Of a DNA stretch of 64,000 nt, positions 53,423-62,931 are shown piece after piece; position 1 is the stretch's first letter; each line of letters starts with the position of its first letter. The stretch covers positions 426,411 through 490,410 of the forward strand of contig NC_027866.1 in assembly GCF_000187245.1 (NCBI RefSeq), written 5' to 3'. The DNA comes from Ogataea parapolymorpha DL-1. Lineage: Eukaryota; Ascomycota; Pichiomycetes; Pichiales; Pichiaceae. The notes beneath the pieces are model-generated. The model was given only the letters and a program-made list of their open reading frames with translations. It ran no database searches and had not been told where the DNA came from. Both the position numbers and the translations under genes were made by a program.

Positions 53423-55348
53423 TTACCCGGACTCCTCAGACTCGTCCTTAGCACAAAGCCATCCGCAACTCACGTCCCATCTGGAACCTGGAGCGTTGAA
53501 ACTCACGTACTTTACAAACTTCAGCACAGACGAGTCTCTATACATCAGGCTCAACTTGTTCCAGCAGGCCTGCGACTCGTAAACAACAGAATCTTCCCCT
53601 GACGCTTTGTAAATGGCAGCCTCGTCTTCGTTCAGGCCTTCCTCGGCAGTCTCCTCAGCCTCTGGCTCGTCTGTACCCATACAGAGCTCATAGCCGCCAA
53701 ATTCACCGCTTTCCCAGCCAGAAGATGGAGTTAGGTTCAAGGTAGCCTCCAAAAGGCCGTCCAGAAGTCTATCGTCGGTAGCCAGGTCCAATTTGGAAGC
53801 CAGCGTAAAATCGTGGCCAGGACGGAACCGGCGCGCAAGGATCTGGTCGTGAGTAGGGCGCAGTCCTGTCACGGCCATTAGCCATTTTTTAAAGCTCACA
53901 CTCTTGAAAAAGGATGCCAATTCGCACAGCCGTATGGAAACGTCGTGAATGCTCGTTAACGATGGGTTGCTTCCACGTGCCTCTTCAAGCCGTTGAGCCA
54001 CTTCAGGCTTTAGAAGCTCAAATATGTTTTTCGTGAGCTCGAAATTCGGCAGCTCTATAGACTTCACCTGGTTTATCTGTGCTATGCTCTGTGCGTTATC
54101 AATATTTTGTTTCTGCAACCCGTCGATATAGCAGTATCTCTGCTTGTGCGGAGGCACGGCAAGTTTCCATGGAAAGACGACCTGATCTTGTTTCTGGGGC
54201 ATTTCTGGGTATTCGTTCAGCTCGAGCTGTTTCATCTGTTTTTTCAGGTCGCCCAAATATTCCTCGCTCAGGAACGTATGCACGTCCACCACCGACTCCT
54301 CGGCAAAAATATTGTTAAGACGCTCAATCGAGCCAGCGGTCAACAGCGATGGATTCATGTATTTTTGCAAATACTCAAGGTCCAAGGATGACAGATAATC
54401 CGACTCTTTTCCAACTAGAGTGCCCAATTCCTGCGTTTCCAACGGAGGCAGCTCGTTGTACTGTATTTTCGGAAAATCGTACTCCTTGAGCTCCTTCGAT
54501 TCAAGCTGCTGAAGCGTCGACTTGGCCTCGGTGCGTTCCTGCTCTCCAGGAATATACCCGTCCTCGCCGGCCTGCGGAATATGGAACCAGCCCTGGATGG
54601 AGAGTCGCTGCTTGTCAACGCGCACTTCCTCGACATCATGAAAAGAGAGCCCCGGCTGTACAGTGAAAAATGCTATTTGGTTAAATTGCGGTGTCAGCTT
54701 GCAGTAGTAGTCTGATCTAGGCACGTTGGGAACGACAGAGTCAAACAGTCTTAATGAGCCACCATAATGGGGTTTCCATGTTTTTCCCGGTTCTGGCATG
54801 TACAGGATGAAACTGACCCTTCGGGAGCCAATCACATCATCGTGCGTGAGCAAATGACAGCCCTTTGAGTACGTATTGATGCTCATATCGGTCTTCACTC
54901 CACTGAGCTTCCCGCAGCCCGTCACGTAAGACACGTAGTCACGAAAAGTCTGAGAGTAAATGGCAGACCGCAGCTTGTAGAGGCTTGGCAGCCGCTCCAG
55001 GTCCTGCTTGGTCATACCCGAAAGATTGGCGAGATCACCGCTTTGGAACACTTTGTAGATATCTGTTTCTTTCTTCTTGAAACTGATCTCAGAAATGATT
55101 TCCTTGCGCACGTTACGCAAAAGATCATCGTCGATCAAGTTTTGGATTGTCCCCCATCGATACGGCTGCGAATCTGCGATCTGCTTTTTGAGGTCTTGTT
55201 TGAAATGATCATCGAAAACATGCGACTGAAAGTAATCTTTTGCTCTGGCCTCCTCCTCAGGCGTCTGCTTGATGCTAATCTGGCGCTTTCCAGCAGACGA
55301 GGCTATTTCAGAGGCTCTTTTCTGGGGCAAAACCGACGACGAAGGCAT
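53423..55348 (-). CDS. TPA1: Prolyl 3,4-dihydroxylase Tpa1 (2-oxoglutarate/Fe(II) oxygenase)
   Basis: A 641-residue protein (yeast Tpa1 is 644) that hydroxylates a proline of ribosomal protein uS12 and affects translation termination. The N-terminal catalytic double-stranded beta-helix has the Fe(II) facial triad: HLLTHDDVIGSRRVSFILYM (HxD) and the distal His in LSFHDVEEVRVDKQRLSIQGWFH, whose Arg binds 2-oxoglutarate. The second, non-catalytic DSBH domain (from about residue 400) contains MAVTGLRPTHDQILARRFRPGHDFTLA and SSGWESGEFGGYE. Acts in nucleus and cytoplasm. Confidence 0.94.
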   Translation of the reverse strand: MPSSSVLPQKRASEIASSAGKRQISIKQTPEEEARAKDYFQSHVFDDHFKQDLKKQIADSQPYRWGTIQNLIDDDLLRNVRKEIISEISFKKKETDIYKVFQSGDLANLSGMTKQDLERLPSLYKLRSAIYSQTFRDYVSYVTGCGKLSGVKTDMSINTYSKGCHLLTHDDVIGSRRVSFILYMPEPGKTWKPHYGGSLRLFDSVVPNVPRSDYYCKLTPQFNQIAFFTVQPGLSFHDVEEVRVDKQRLSIQGWFHIPQAGEDGYIPGEQERTEAKSTLQQLESKELKEYDFPKIQYNELPPLETQELGTLVGKESDYLSSLDLEYLQKYMNPSLLTAGSIERLNNIFAEESVVDVHTFLSEEYLGDLKKQMKQLELNEYPEMPQKQDQVVFPWKLAVPPHKQRYCYIDGLQKQNIDNAQSIAQINQVKSIELPNFELTKNIFELLKPEVAQRLEEARGSNPSLTSIHDVSIRLCELASFFKSVSFKKWLMAVTGLRPTHDQILARRFRPGHDFTLASKLDLATDDRLLDGLLEATLNLTPSSGWESGEFGGYELCMGTDEPEAEETAEEGLNEDEAAIYKASGEDSVVYESQACWNKLSLMYRDSSVLKFVKYVSFNAPGSRWDVSCGWLCAKDESEESG

Positions 55349-55684
55349 ATACAGAAAATCACCCTACATGAATTTTTTTAATTTTTCATGTCAAGACACA
55401 AGGCTGTGCAAAAAGGCGTCCAAGGGTCGAAAAGCAAGCTCCCAACGGCTTCAGGGTATCGTGGAAGGAAACCGCAGCAACATATACAGAAGATTCCGCG
55501 CGAGAAATCCAAACGGACAGATTGCCCGACCCCAGACCCCTTAGGAGGACCCCAGCTCGGGTCCCTTTGGCAGGAGCGTCATCCACCCTCGCACCGCGGC
55601 TTTTCAAAAAAAGTATAGTCTGGCACAATTCTTGTGATAACTATTTTTTGTTCCGCCTGGAAAATAAAGGACTAGACCAGAAGA
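55349..55684. other. 336-bp divergent intergenic region, TPA1/SSO
   Basis: No supported gene. It holds CCACCCTCGCACCGC at 55583-55597, shared exactly with the ARO8 promoter (56925-56939), about 100 bp upstream of the SSO start. Confidence 0.5.
55583..55597 (+). promoter_or_regulatory. Shared 15-bp motif CCACCCTCGCACCGC, SSO promoter copy
   Basis: An exact copy lies in the promoter of the downstream ARO8 gene (56925-56939) on the same strand. It lies 102 bp before the SSO ATG. Candidate general-regulatory-factor site; the factor is unknown. Confidence 0.45.
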
Positions 55685-56602
55685 ATGAGCACTGTAAGTA
55701 TGGCCAATGGCCGACGGATGGGCGGTTGAATGTGGGCGCTAACGTTTTAGATTGATAACCCGTACGCTGCAGGCCAAGGGAACCCTTACGCCGAGAACTC
55801 GGCGTACGAGATGACCGGCACGAACCAGTTCTTCACGCTCGTCCAGGACATCAAGGACGACCTTTCAGACTACAATACGTTGATTGACAGACTGGAAAAG
55901 CTGCAACTGGACTCCCTAAACGCGATAGGATCCGAGGAGATGGCCTCTTTCCAGAGACAAATTGACAATAACAATAATACGCTCTCTGACCTCCAGAAAA
56001 ATACAATCAAGCCAAAATTGCAGGCATTGTACAAAGAATGCGGCTCCGACACCGACAAGCAGAAACAGGCCGAGAATTTGACCGCTCAGTTCAGAGCCTC
56101 GATCACCAGGCTGGCCAAAATCGAAGACAGATACAACCAGGCCAACAAGCAGAAAGCCATCAACCAGTACAAGATTGTTAATCCGGATGCTACGTACGAC
56201 GAGGCCGCCGAGTTCGTTTACACGGTTGGCGACCAGCAGGTGTTCGACAACGCCATTCGGATGTCGAACAGGAAAGGCGAGGCGATGACCGTTCTGCAGG
56301 AGGTGCAGGCCAGACACATGGAAGTGGAGAGAACCGAGCGACTTGCTGCCGAGCTGAACCAGCTGTTTGGCGACTTGCAGGAGCTTGTTTTCGAGCAGGA
56401 CGTGATGTTCGACAACGTCAACGAGAATGTGGCTGTGGCCCAGGATCACTTGGAGCGAGGCGACGCCAACGTCATCAAGGCCAGAGACCACGCCCGCAAG
56501 GGCCGGAAACTCAAGTGGATCATCTTCTGGGTCTGTGTGGTGATCATTTGCATCATTGTCGGAGCCGTGGTTGGCGGTGTTGTTGGAGCTGCCAAACACT
56601 AG
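55685..56602 (+). CDS. SSO1: Plasma-membrane t-SNARE Sso1/Sso2 (syntaxin), one 57-nt intron
   Basis: Exons 55685-55693 and 55751-56602 give 286 residues (yeast Sso1 is 290). Exon 1 is only ATG-AGC-ACT; exon 2 continues IDNPYAAGQGNPYAENSAYEM. The Habc region has FFTLVQDIKDDLSDYNTLIDRL, and the Qa-SNARE motif includes AMTVLQEVQARHMEVERTERLAAELNQLFGDLQELVFEQ. The C-terminal anchor is WIIFWVCVVIICIIVGAVVGGVV. It drives fusion of secretory vesicles at the plasma membrane with Sec9 and Snc proteins. One gene probably stands for the SSO1/SSO2 pair. Confidence 0.93.
55694..55750 (+). other. Spliceosomal intron of SSO, 57 nt
   Basis: GTAAGT ... CGCTAAC then GTTTTAG. It follows the third codon. Its length is a multiple of three, but it contains an in-frame TGA, so it must be removed for the ATG to reach the syntaxin frame. 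Confidence 0.88.
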
Positions 56603-56698
56603 TCGCCGTTAGATACCTCAAAAGCTTGTACCAGTGTATACAGTAGATTAATAGCACTTGCTAGTTATTTTTAAAAAAATTTAGGAAGGTGATTTAGT

Positions 56699-56830
56699 CC
56701 TCACCAGACATGGGAAAGTCTGACCAGGGTGGAGTAATCCTAACTGACAAACGTCAGTTTTGCTTTTCCAACGCAAAAGTATTCACACAGACCATCGAAC
56801 GGTCTACGCGAAGGCATTAAGCGTTGGAGT
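56699..56830. ncRNA. Candidate structured RNA, strand unknown
   Basis: Several inverted repeats follow each other in non-coding DNA: CAGAC 56705-56709 with GTCTG 56718-56722; AACTGAC 56742-56748 with GTCAGTT 56753-56759; AGACC 56789-56793 with GGTCT 56801-56805; and a long-range CCAACGC 56768-56774 with GCGTTGG 56821-56827 that encloses the last hairpin. The plus-strand loop GGGAAAGTC recalls CR-I of RNase MRP/P RNA, but I could not find the matching CR-V. A minus-strand transcript would run into a T7 tract near 56672-56680. Low confidence. Confidence 0.3.
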
Positions 56831-56924
56831 CAATGCTACCTTTCTGATCCTTCAAAACGGTGACATTGCCTAAAAGTGGAAAAAAAAAATTATCGTAGCA
56901 AATCTTTTGAGCTATTAAGTGCGC

Positions 56925-56939
56925 CCACCCTCGCACCGC
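56925..56939 (+). promoter_or_regulatory. Shared 15-bp motif CCACCCTCGCACCGC, ARO8 promoter copy
   Basis: Exact match to 55583-55597 in the SSO promoter, 71 bp upstream of the ARO8 ATG. Confidence 0.45.
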
Positions 56940-56995
56940 ATTTGATAGTAAAAGCGTGAGACGGCTGCTTAGTTTGTTATCTTAATTTTGCCACC

Positions 56996-58441
56996 ATGTC
57001 CTACCAACACGAGAATCTCATGTCCGAGCGCGCCAAGGCGCGCGTCACTCGCCATTTCTGGAGCTCTGCCAAGCTTCCCGAAGGCGAGGAGCCGCATCCT
57101 GCCCCTATCAGTCTGGTTGGGGGCATGCCCAACCATGACTTCTTCCCTGTCAAGAGCATCAGAATTGGCATTGCTGAAAAGCCCTTTGAGGACGGCTATC
57201 ACGAGGAAACTGCTGTGGCTCACGAGCCACAGTCCGACTCCTCGTTCCTGGTGTCGCAGGTCGCGTCCGATCCCTCGGAGATTGACCTGAAAACCGGATT
57301 GCAGTATGGCTTCACCAACGGCACCAAATGTCTCGTGGACTTTACACGGGATTTTGTCGAGAAAGTGTGGAGACCGGGCTACGACGAATGGTCCACGATG
57401 CTCACTTGCGGAGGCTCCAACGGAATTGACAAGGTGTTCGACTCGTTTCTGAGCAAAGGCGATTCGATGCTGCTGGAGGAGTTTACCTTTATCCCGATCC
57501 TCAATTCCTTGAACAATCTCGGCGTCAACACCGTCCCAGTGAAGCTGGACTTCGGGCCTGACAAGACGTTTGATTTTTCCGCCAACCTGAAGGAAATCCT
57601 TGAGAATTGGGACACCCTGCATCCAGGCAAAAAAAAGCCAAAATTATTGTACACTATCCCCACGGGCCAGAACCCGCTGGGTGTTGCTCAGACCACGGAG
57701 CACAAAAAAAAGATTCTTCAGCTTGCTGAGGAACACGATTTTGTCATTCTGGAAGATGAGCCGTATGCCTACCTCAACTTCCAAAAAGTCTCGGAGACTC
57801 CAAAGTTCGATCTCACTCCAGAGGAGTTTATCGACTCTTTGCACGGCTCCTACATTAACCTGGACACCACTGGAAGAGTCATCAGAACAGAGACTTTCTC
57901 TAAAGTGTTTGCCCCGGGTCTGAGACTCGGGTTCCTGGCGGGCCACAAACGGGTGATCCAGAGCTGCACGCAGTACTCTGACCTCAGCTCCAGGGCACCG
58001 AGCGGGATCTCACAGATTTTGGTCAACGACACGATCCGCTACATGGGCGGCCTAGAGGGCTGGCTCAAGTGGATTATCAAGGTCAGAAACGAGTATCTCG
58101 TTCGGAAAAATGCTTTCGTTAAAGCTCTTCTAGATACAGAAGCCGCTAAAAAAGGTTACTTAAAAGTCATGGACCCGGAGTGCGGCATGTTCGTCTCCAG
58201 CATCGTCGACTTTGGCAAGGACAATCTGGAAAAAGGCACCGAGCTTCTCAAGACAAGGTGCGCGGTCAACGGAGTGGGCGTTGTGTATGGAGGCGCCATG
58301 GCTGTTAACTATGAGTTCTCCAAGGAACGCACCAACTTCGTCCGCATGGCCATTTGTTACACCGGAAGCACCGATTTGCTGGTCGAGGCCGCCGCCAGAC
58401 TCAGCAAGTCCGTTTTGGAGGTTGCTGCCCAACTAGAATAG
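56996..58441 (+). CDS. ARO8: Aromatic / 2-aminoadipate aminotransferase Aro8
   Basis: A 481-residue PLP enzyme of fold type I (yeast Aro8 is 500). It starts SYQHENLMSERAKAR, then ISLVGGMPNHDFFPV, the Aro8/Aro9 signature. PLP contacts: CGGSNGIDKVFDSFL, the YTIPTGQNPLGV loop, ILEDEPYAYLNF with the Asp that holds the pyridine nitrogen, and the Schiff-base lysine in RTETFSKVFAPGLRLGF (Lys303). It transaminates aromatic amino acids and also 2-aminoadipate, thus touching the LYS4 pathway. ARO8 and ARO9 are hard to separate; ARO8 is preferred on overall similarity. Confidence 0.9.
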   Translation: MSYQHENLMSERAKARVTRHFWSSAKLPEGEEPHPAPISLVGGMPNHDFFPVKSIRIGIAEKPFEDGYHEETAVAHEPQSDSSFLVSQVASDPSEIDLKTGLQYGFTNGTKCLVDFTRDFVEKVWRPGYDEWSTMLTCGGSNGIDKVFDSFLSKGDSMLLEEFTFIPILNSLNNLGVNTVPVKLDFGPDKTFDFSANLKEILENWDTLHPGKKKPKLLYTIPTGQNPLGVAQTTEHKKKILQLAEEHDFVILEDEPYAYLNFQKVSETPKFDLTPEEFIDSLHGSYINLDTTGRVIRTETFSKVFAPGLRLGFLAGHKRVIQSCTQYSDLSSRAPSGISQILVNDTIRYMGGLEGWLKWIIKVRNEYLVRKNAFVKALLDTEAAKKGYLKVMDPECGMFVSSIVDFGKDNLEKGTELLKTRCAVNGVGVVYGGAMAVNYEFSKERTNFVRMAICYTGSTDLLVEAAARLSKSVLEVAAQLE

Positions 58442-58469
58442 ATTGTATTAGATGTATCAACACCATAAA

Positions 58470-58727
58470 TCAATGGTTCTTCACTTTTTCCACCACTAGC
58501 TTGTCAAAGTGGTACATTTGCGAGATTGTAGACTGTCTTCTGAGAACTCCGAGCTCCTTTTTCGCCTTTTCTATAATTGCCGAGGTATCGCCATCGAATT
58601 CCTTCAGCTTGCGGAATTCCTCCCTGCTTCTTCTCAAAAAGTACTCCCTGAAATTGTAGTTCTCAAACTTGCGCGAGTATCTCAAAAATTGCCTGTACAA
58701 GGACAGTATCTCCTGTGCTGAAGCCAT
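58470..58727 (-). CDS. ISD11: Iron-sulfur assembly protein Isd11 (LYRM4)
   Basis: An 85-residue mitochondrial LYR-motif protein (yeast 94) that stabilises the cysteine desulfurase Nfs1. The LYR motif is EILSLYRQFLRYSRKF near the N-terminus, followed by FREYFLRRSREEFRKLKEF, the hallmark Phe/Arg helix. ATG 58727 (ASAQEI follows) is chosen; the longer frame upstream to 58775 lies in leader. It ends 28 bp from the convergent ARO8 stop and is divergent from the APQ12-like gene. Confidence 0.93.
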   Translation of the reverse strand: MASAQEILSLYRQFLRYSRKFENYNFREYFLRRSREEFRKLKEFDGDTSAIIEKAKKELGVLRRQSTISQMYHFDKLVVEKVKNH

Positions 58728-58833
58728 GGCGAAGGAAGAAATCAAGTGGAAAATAAAATATTCGCCCCAAATCAATTATTTATCATTAAAACTAACCCTT
58801 ACACCCCCATCTGTATACATTATTGTTTTCATC

Positions 58834-59304
58834 ATGAGCTACGATTACGACTTGACTGTCAGCATGGTTCTGGCCTCTCTCAGAACTGCTATCCTTACGG
58901 CATCAAGATATATTTCCCAGTTCAAACAAGCCTATCCCGAAATCTGGTCGTTATTCATGTACTTTCTTGTGCTCTACGTGAGTGCTAAACTGGTGCTTAG
59001 AATGGCCAGAATGATCTACAGAACGTTTGTCAACACAATAAAGCTGGTGATCTTTCTTGCTGCCGTTGCCGTGGCGATCCAACTGTGGAACAATAAGCCT
59101 GAACTGGCGGAATTAGTGCCTCAAATCCAGTATACTCTGATTCAGCTGTATCGTCTGCTAAAGATGATTGTTACATTTTTGGCAGGAACGCTGACCAGAT
59201 TCGACTGGAGGAATTTTTCAAAGGTGGATCTAGACCGCCTACTGGACTCTCTGAAGGCCACGCGGAGCCAATTCGAGACTCTCTTCCAGCTGAGACTGGA
59301 CTAA
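58834..59304 (+). CDS. Small membrane protein, APQ12-like
   Basis: A 156-residue protein with two strong hydrophobic segments, SLFMYFLVLYVSAKLVL (about residues 40-57) and TIKLVIFLAAVAVAIQLW (about 70-87), and a long amphipathic helix beyond (VPQIQYTLIQLYRLLKMIVTFLAGTL). Size and layout resemble Apq12, a nuclear-envelope/ER protein needed for nuclear pore and lipid homeostasis, but sequence identity is weak by eye. It could also be an unrelated ER membrane protein. A 7-bp hairpin lies directly at and after its stop codon. Confidence 0.5.
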   Translation: MSYDYDLTVSMVLASLRTAILTASRYISQFKQAYPEIWSLFMYFLVLYVSAKLVLRMARMIYRTFVNTIKLVIFLAAVAVAIQLWNNKPELAELVPQIQYTLIQLYRLLKMIVTFLAGTLTRFDWRNFSKVDLDRLLDSLKATRSQFETLFQLRLD

Positions 59305-59327
59305 GCCACACATGCGCCGATGTGGCT
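59304..59327 (+). other. Hairpin at the 3' end of the APQ12-like gene
   Basis: AGCCACA (59304-59310) and TGTGGCT (59321-59327) form a perfect 7-bp stem with a 10-nt loop; the first base is the last base of the stop codon. Possible 3'-UTR element; function unknown. Confidence 0.4.
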
Positions 59328-59595
59328 GGTGTAATCTTAATGTATTTTGTTGCCACCTATGGTCGTGTACAATCGCCAAAGTCCGAGTGGTGATTTTAGC
59401 TAGCATTTCATGAAAAAAAGATGTTTTGTTTTGTTCTCTGCGAATATCTGGAGCGTGTGATATTAAACGAGCTGCAAAAGAACGATCGAACCGGCAGATT
59501 TAAGCTGAAACCAGCGGAATCACCATTTGTACCCGTTTTCAAGACCGAATTGCGCTTTCAAACCATAAAATCATCGCCTTCCAAAACCTTCCACC

Positions 59596-62313
59596 ATGTC
59601 CAACAGAAGAAGAGCATATCCACAGCCAATGTACAAGGCCCCAGACCCGTCGGCTGCATACGGTATACCAGCGCAGCCACAGCAGCCTCAGGCTAACCAG
59701 GGGCTGTACTCTTCTCCACAGGCAGCTGCTCCAGTCAACCAGCTGGCCCAGGGTGTTGCAGGAATCAATCTCGGTGCCCAACAGCCCCAGACTCCAAACG
59801 TGCCTGCGTATCCTCAGGCAGCTCCAGCAGGAATCTACGGCCAGGATGTGGGCGCAGCACCATTGCAAAACCCCGCATATCCGCAGCCTTCGTACCAGGC
59901 ACCGGCTCAGCCAGCGCAAACGGCATTGCCATTGAACCAACTTTACTCCACAGATCTGCTCAAAGAAACTCCTCCACCTATTGCTGACTTGCAGTTCCCG
60001 CCTCCACCGATGATTCTGGCACCAGGCACGTCCGTCAATGGCAACCCAGAGGCAAATTGTTCTCCAGAGTATTTCAGGTCAACTTTGAACGTCGTTCCAA
60101 CGACCAGCTCCTTGTTGAAGAAGTCTAAATTGCCGTTTGCACTGGTGGTGAGACCATACGTCTCGCTCCATGACTCTGAGAGACCTGTTCCTGTCGTCAG
60201 CGACACTATTATCTCGAGATGTCGTAGATGCAGATCGTATATCAATCCGTTCATCCAATTCACGGAACAAGGAAGGAGATGGAGATGTAACTTCTGTTCG
60301 CTCCTAAATGACGTCCCTGGTGGGTTCGACTACGATAGAATGACTTCTACGCCATTGAACAGGTTGGAGAGAAGCGAGCTCAATTACGGAATGGTGGAGT
60401 TCGTGGCTCCTTCCGAGTATATGGTGAGACCACCGCAGCCGTTGGTTTACGTTTTTGTTCTTGACGTTTCCTACGCCTCCATTCAAAATGGTCTGCTGGC
60501 AACTGTCACCAGAACCATTCTAGACACTCTTGATAGAATTCCTAACGAGAACGGAAGAGCCAGAGTTGCGTTCCTGGGTGTTGATTCCAGCATTTCTTTC
60601 TTCACCATCCCAAGTGACGACCAGGAAGATAAAGAAGCCTCGATGATGATTGTTTCCGATCTTGACGACGTGCTGATACCTTCTCCAGATAACTTGCTGG
60701 TGAATTTGAAAGACTGCAGGAAAAACGTTGAGAAACTGCTCAACAACTTTGTTGACTTCTTTGCAAACAACCAAAATACCGGATCGGCATTGGGACCAGC
60801 TCTCAAGTCCGCACACAAGCTGATTTCTCAGATCGGTGGTAAGATTATCACTTTCACATCTGCTCTTCCAAACATGGGTGTTGGAAAACTGGCTATAAGA
60901 GATGAGAACGCTGTCAGTGGTAAACCAAAGGAGGCATCAGCACTTTTGACTTCTAACAACTCATTTTACAAGTCGTTCGCCGTGGAATGTAACAAGTCCC
61001 AGGTGACTGTGGACATGTTTTTGACAGGTTCCAATTATCAAGACGTTGCAACCCTTTCTAACCTTCCAAGGTACACAGCAGGTCAGACTCACTTCTACCC
61101 AGCATGGTCTGCTAGCAGAGTGGAGGATATTACCAAACTCACCAAAGAGGTTTCTAATCATCTCTCCATGGACATTGCTTTGGAGGCTGTGTTGAGAGTG
61201 AGAGGTTCCAGTGGACTGAGAATGAACGCCTTCTTTGGAAACTTCTTCAACAGATCCTCGGACTTGTGCTCGTTCCCAACATTCCCAAGAGACCAATCGT
61301 ATGTCATTGAGGTTGCAATTGACGAGTACATATCCAAACCATACGTTTTCTTCCAATGTGCCGTTTTGCATACGACTTGCTTTGGAGAGAGAAGAATCAG
61401 AGTGCTCACTGTGGGCATTCCAACCTCTAAGGATCTCACAGACGTTTATGCTTCCGCTGACCAATTGGCCATTACGAACTACTTCACGCATAAGGCCATT
61501 GAAAAGACGTTGTCTTCCTCCTTGAACGATGCTAGAGATTACTTAAACAAGGTGTTGGTGGATATTCTCAGTGTCTACAAGAAGGAAATCGTTCCTGGTA
61601 ATCTTGGATCGTCTTCTCCATTGCAGCTCTGCACAAACCTGAGAATGCTGCCATTGTTGTTGCAATCGCTCACCAAGCACATTGCGTTCCGTACGGGCAA
61701 GGTTCCTTCTGACCACCGTTCCTCTGCTCTTAACAGACTGGCCACCTTGCCTCTGCCTAGCCTGATCAACTACATCTACCCTACCGTGTACGCGTTGCAT
61801 TCCATGACAGATGACTGCGGTTTGCCGTATGAGGGTGAGGACGACCCGTACGACATTCCTCCCAAGAAGCACGGCGAAATCGTTCTCCCAGAGGCCATCA
61901 ATGCTACCATTACGAACTTTGAGAAGTACGGCCTGTATCTGATCAACAACACTTCTGAGCTGTTTTTGTACATTGGAGGAGACGCTGTTCCTCAGTTGGT
62001 GAATGACGTCTTTGGCGTGGACTCGATCAATGAGGTGCCAATTGGTAAGGCGGAGCTTCCGGAGCTGGACAACGAGTTCAACGTCCGTGTGAGAAACATC
62101 ATCAACAAGGTTAGAGAAAACGAGGGCTCTATCGAGTACTTGAACCTGTATGTTGTGAGAGGCCCTTCGACTAACGAGAACATGATGAACACCAACAGAG
62201 ACATCATTCCGCTGAGAATGTGGAGCATGTCTGAGCTCGTTGAGGACAGAGTGAGCGCAAACTTGAGTTACAAAGAGTTCTTGACTCAATTGAGAGAGAA
62301 GATCTCGAGCTAG
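59596..62313 (+). CDS. SEC24: COPII cargo adaptor Sec24
   Basis: A 905-residue vesicle-coat protein (yeast 926). The first 130 residues are Pro/Gln/Ala-rich. The zinc finger is SRCRRCRSYINPFIQFTEQGRRWRCNFCSLLNDVP (in part: CRRC...CNFC). The trunk is PPQPLVYVFVLDVSYASIQNGLL and ARVAFLGVDSSISFF. The beta-sandwich, helical and gelsolin regions follow (GKLAIRDE, TGKVPSDHRSSALNRL, YGLYLINNTSELFLYIGGDAVPQLV). With Sec23 it packages cargo into ER-derived vesicles. S. cerevisiae has the paralogs SFB2/SFB3, but Sec24 fits best. Confidence 0.95.
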   Translation: MSNRRRAYPQPMYKAPDPSAAYGIPAQPQQPQANQGLYSSPQAAAPVNQLAQGVAGINLGAQQPQTPNVPAYPQAAPAGIYGQDVGAAPLQNPAYPQPSYQAPAQPAQTALPLNQLYSTDLLKETPPPIADLQFPPPPMILAPGTSVNGNPEANCSPEYFRSTLNVVPTTSSLLKKSKLPFALVVRPYVSLHDSERPVPVVSDTIISRCRRCRSYINPFIQFTEQGRRWRCNFCSLLNDVPGGFDYDRMTSTPLNRLERSELNYGMVEFVAPSEYMVRPPQPLVYVFVLDVSYASIQNGLLATVTRTILDTLDRIPNENGRARVAFLGVDSSISFFTIPSDDQEDKEASMMIVSDLDDVLIPSPDNLLVNLKDCRKNVEKLLNNFVDFFANNQNTGSALGPALKSAHKLISQIGGKIITFTSALPNMGVGKLAIRDENAVSGKPKEASALLTSNNSFYKSFAVECNKSQVTVDMFLTGSNYQDVATLSNLPRYTAGQTHFYPAWSASRVEDITKLTKEVSNHLSMDIALEAVLRVRGSSGLRMNAFFGNFFNRSSDLCSFPTFPRDQSYVIEVAIDEYISKPYVFFQCAVLHTTCFGERRIRVLTVGIPTSKDLTDVYASADQLAITNYFTHKAIEKTLSSSLNDARDYLNKVLVDILSVYKKEIVPGNLGSSSPLQLCTNLRMLPLLLQSLTKHIAFRTGKVPSDHRSSALNRLATLPLPSLINYIYPTVYALHSMTDDCGLPYEGEDDPYDIPPKKHGEIVLPEAINATITNFEKYGLYLINNTSELFLYIGGDAVPQLVNDVFGVDSINEVPIGKAELPELDNEFNVRVRNIINKVRENEGSIEYLNLYVVRGPSTNENMMNTNRDIIPLRMWSMSELVEDRVSANLSYKEFLTQLREKISS

Positions 62314-62931
62314 GCGGTGTACGGGTGTGTAGGCTAAACACGAGAAAATCATCAGCTTATCGTGTTCTCCAATAAAAATCCAATGTTTGGTGAGCGTAAG
62401 GCCGTATTTGAGAGTGGCAGACGGTGAAGGATAATTTTTCCATACTTTGGTGTGCCTAATAAACAAATTCTATAGAAGTTTATTGACGACTGGATTCTTT
62501 GTTGGAATATACCAGAAGTTAGGATACAAAGGGTGAGTAGGAATTGCCATGGGGCCGTTGTCAATGGAATGATCTTACAAGGCTTTTTCAGGAGGATTTT
62601 TATTGCACAGTTAGCGACACAGATGATTGTACACGTCAATGCGGAGAACGACTACACCGTGTAATCAATTGGATGATACAGTGTTCCACAGGGCACTATG
62701 GCTAGCGTATGAATGACGTTATGTTTGTATCAGCTACAGGTCACAATGACGTTTCATTGAAGATTAGCGAACACGAGGCAAGAGCTACAGGGGTATAGCA
62801 GGTGAGCCACGACTAGCCAGACGTGCCTCTGTGCTCGCAAAGAACTCGATCTAAAAGCCGTTTCTTCTCGAAAAGGGTTCCAGCCAATGAGAGCGCAACG
62901 ATTTTGCAATTTTTTATCCTCAGAAAACAGC
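62314..62931. other. 618-bp intergenic region, COX5 promoter
   Basis: No gene, tRNA or repeat is supported here. A CCAAT box (CCAATGA, 62884-62890) lies 48 bp upstream of the proposed COX5 start, fitting HAP-complex control of respiratory genes. Confidence 0.5.
62884..62888 (+). promoter_or_regulatory. CCAAT box, putative HAP2/3/4/5 site for COX5
   Basis: CCAATGA in the promoter of a cytochrome oxidase gene. The HAP complex controls respiratory genes in yeasts. Sequence match only. Confidence 0.4.

Larger units (their letters stand above)
56603..56995. other. 393-bp intergenic region between SSO and ARO8
   Basis: No protein gene is supported. It contains the candidate structured RNA (56695-56880) and the shared 15-bp motif at 56925-56939. 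Confidence 0.5.

Noticed and set aside
55388..55618. Plus-strand frame of 76 codons between TPA1 and SSO
   Set aside because: No similarity, low-complexity composition, and it overlaps the SSO promoter motif.
56699..56760. C/D-box snoRNA
   Set aside because: A CTGA box occurs, but the upstream element is TGATTTA, not TGATGA, and no terminal stem brings the boxes together.
62352..62639. Hydrophobic 95-codon minus-strand frame downstream of SEC24
   Set aside because: No family similarity; it overlaps the 3' flank of SEC24 and has AT-driven composition.
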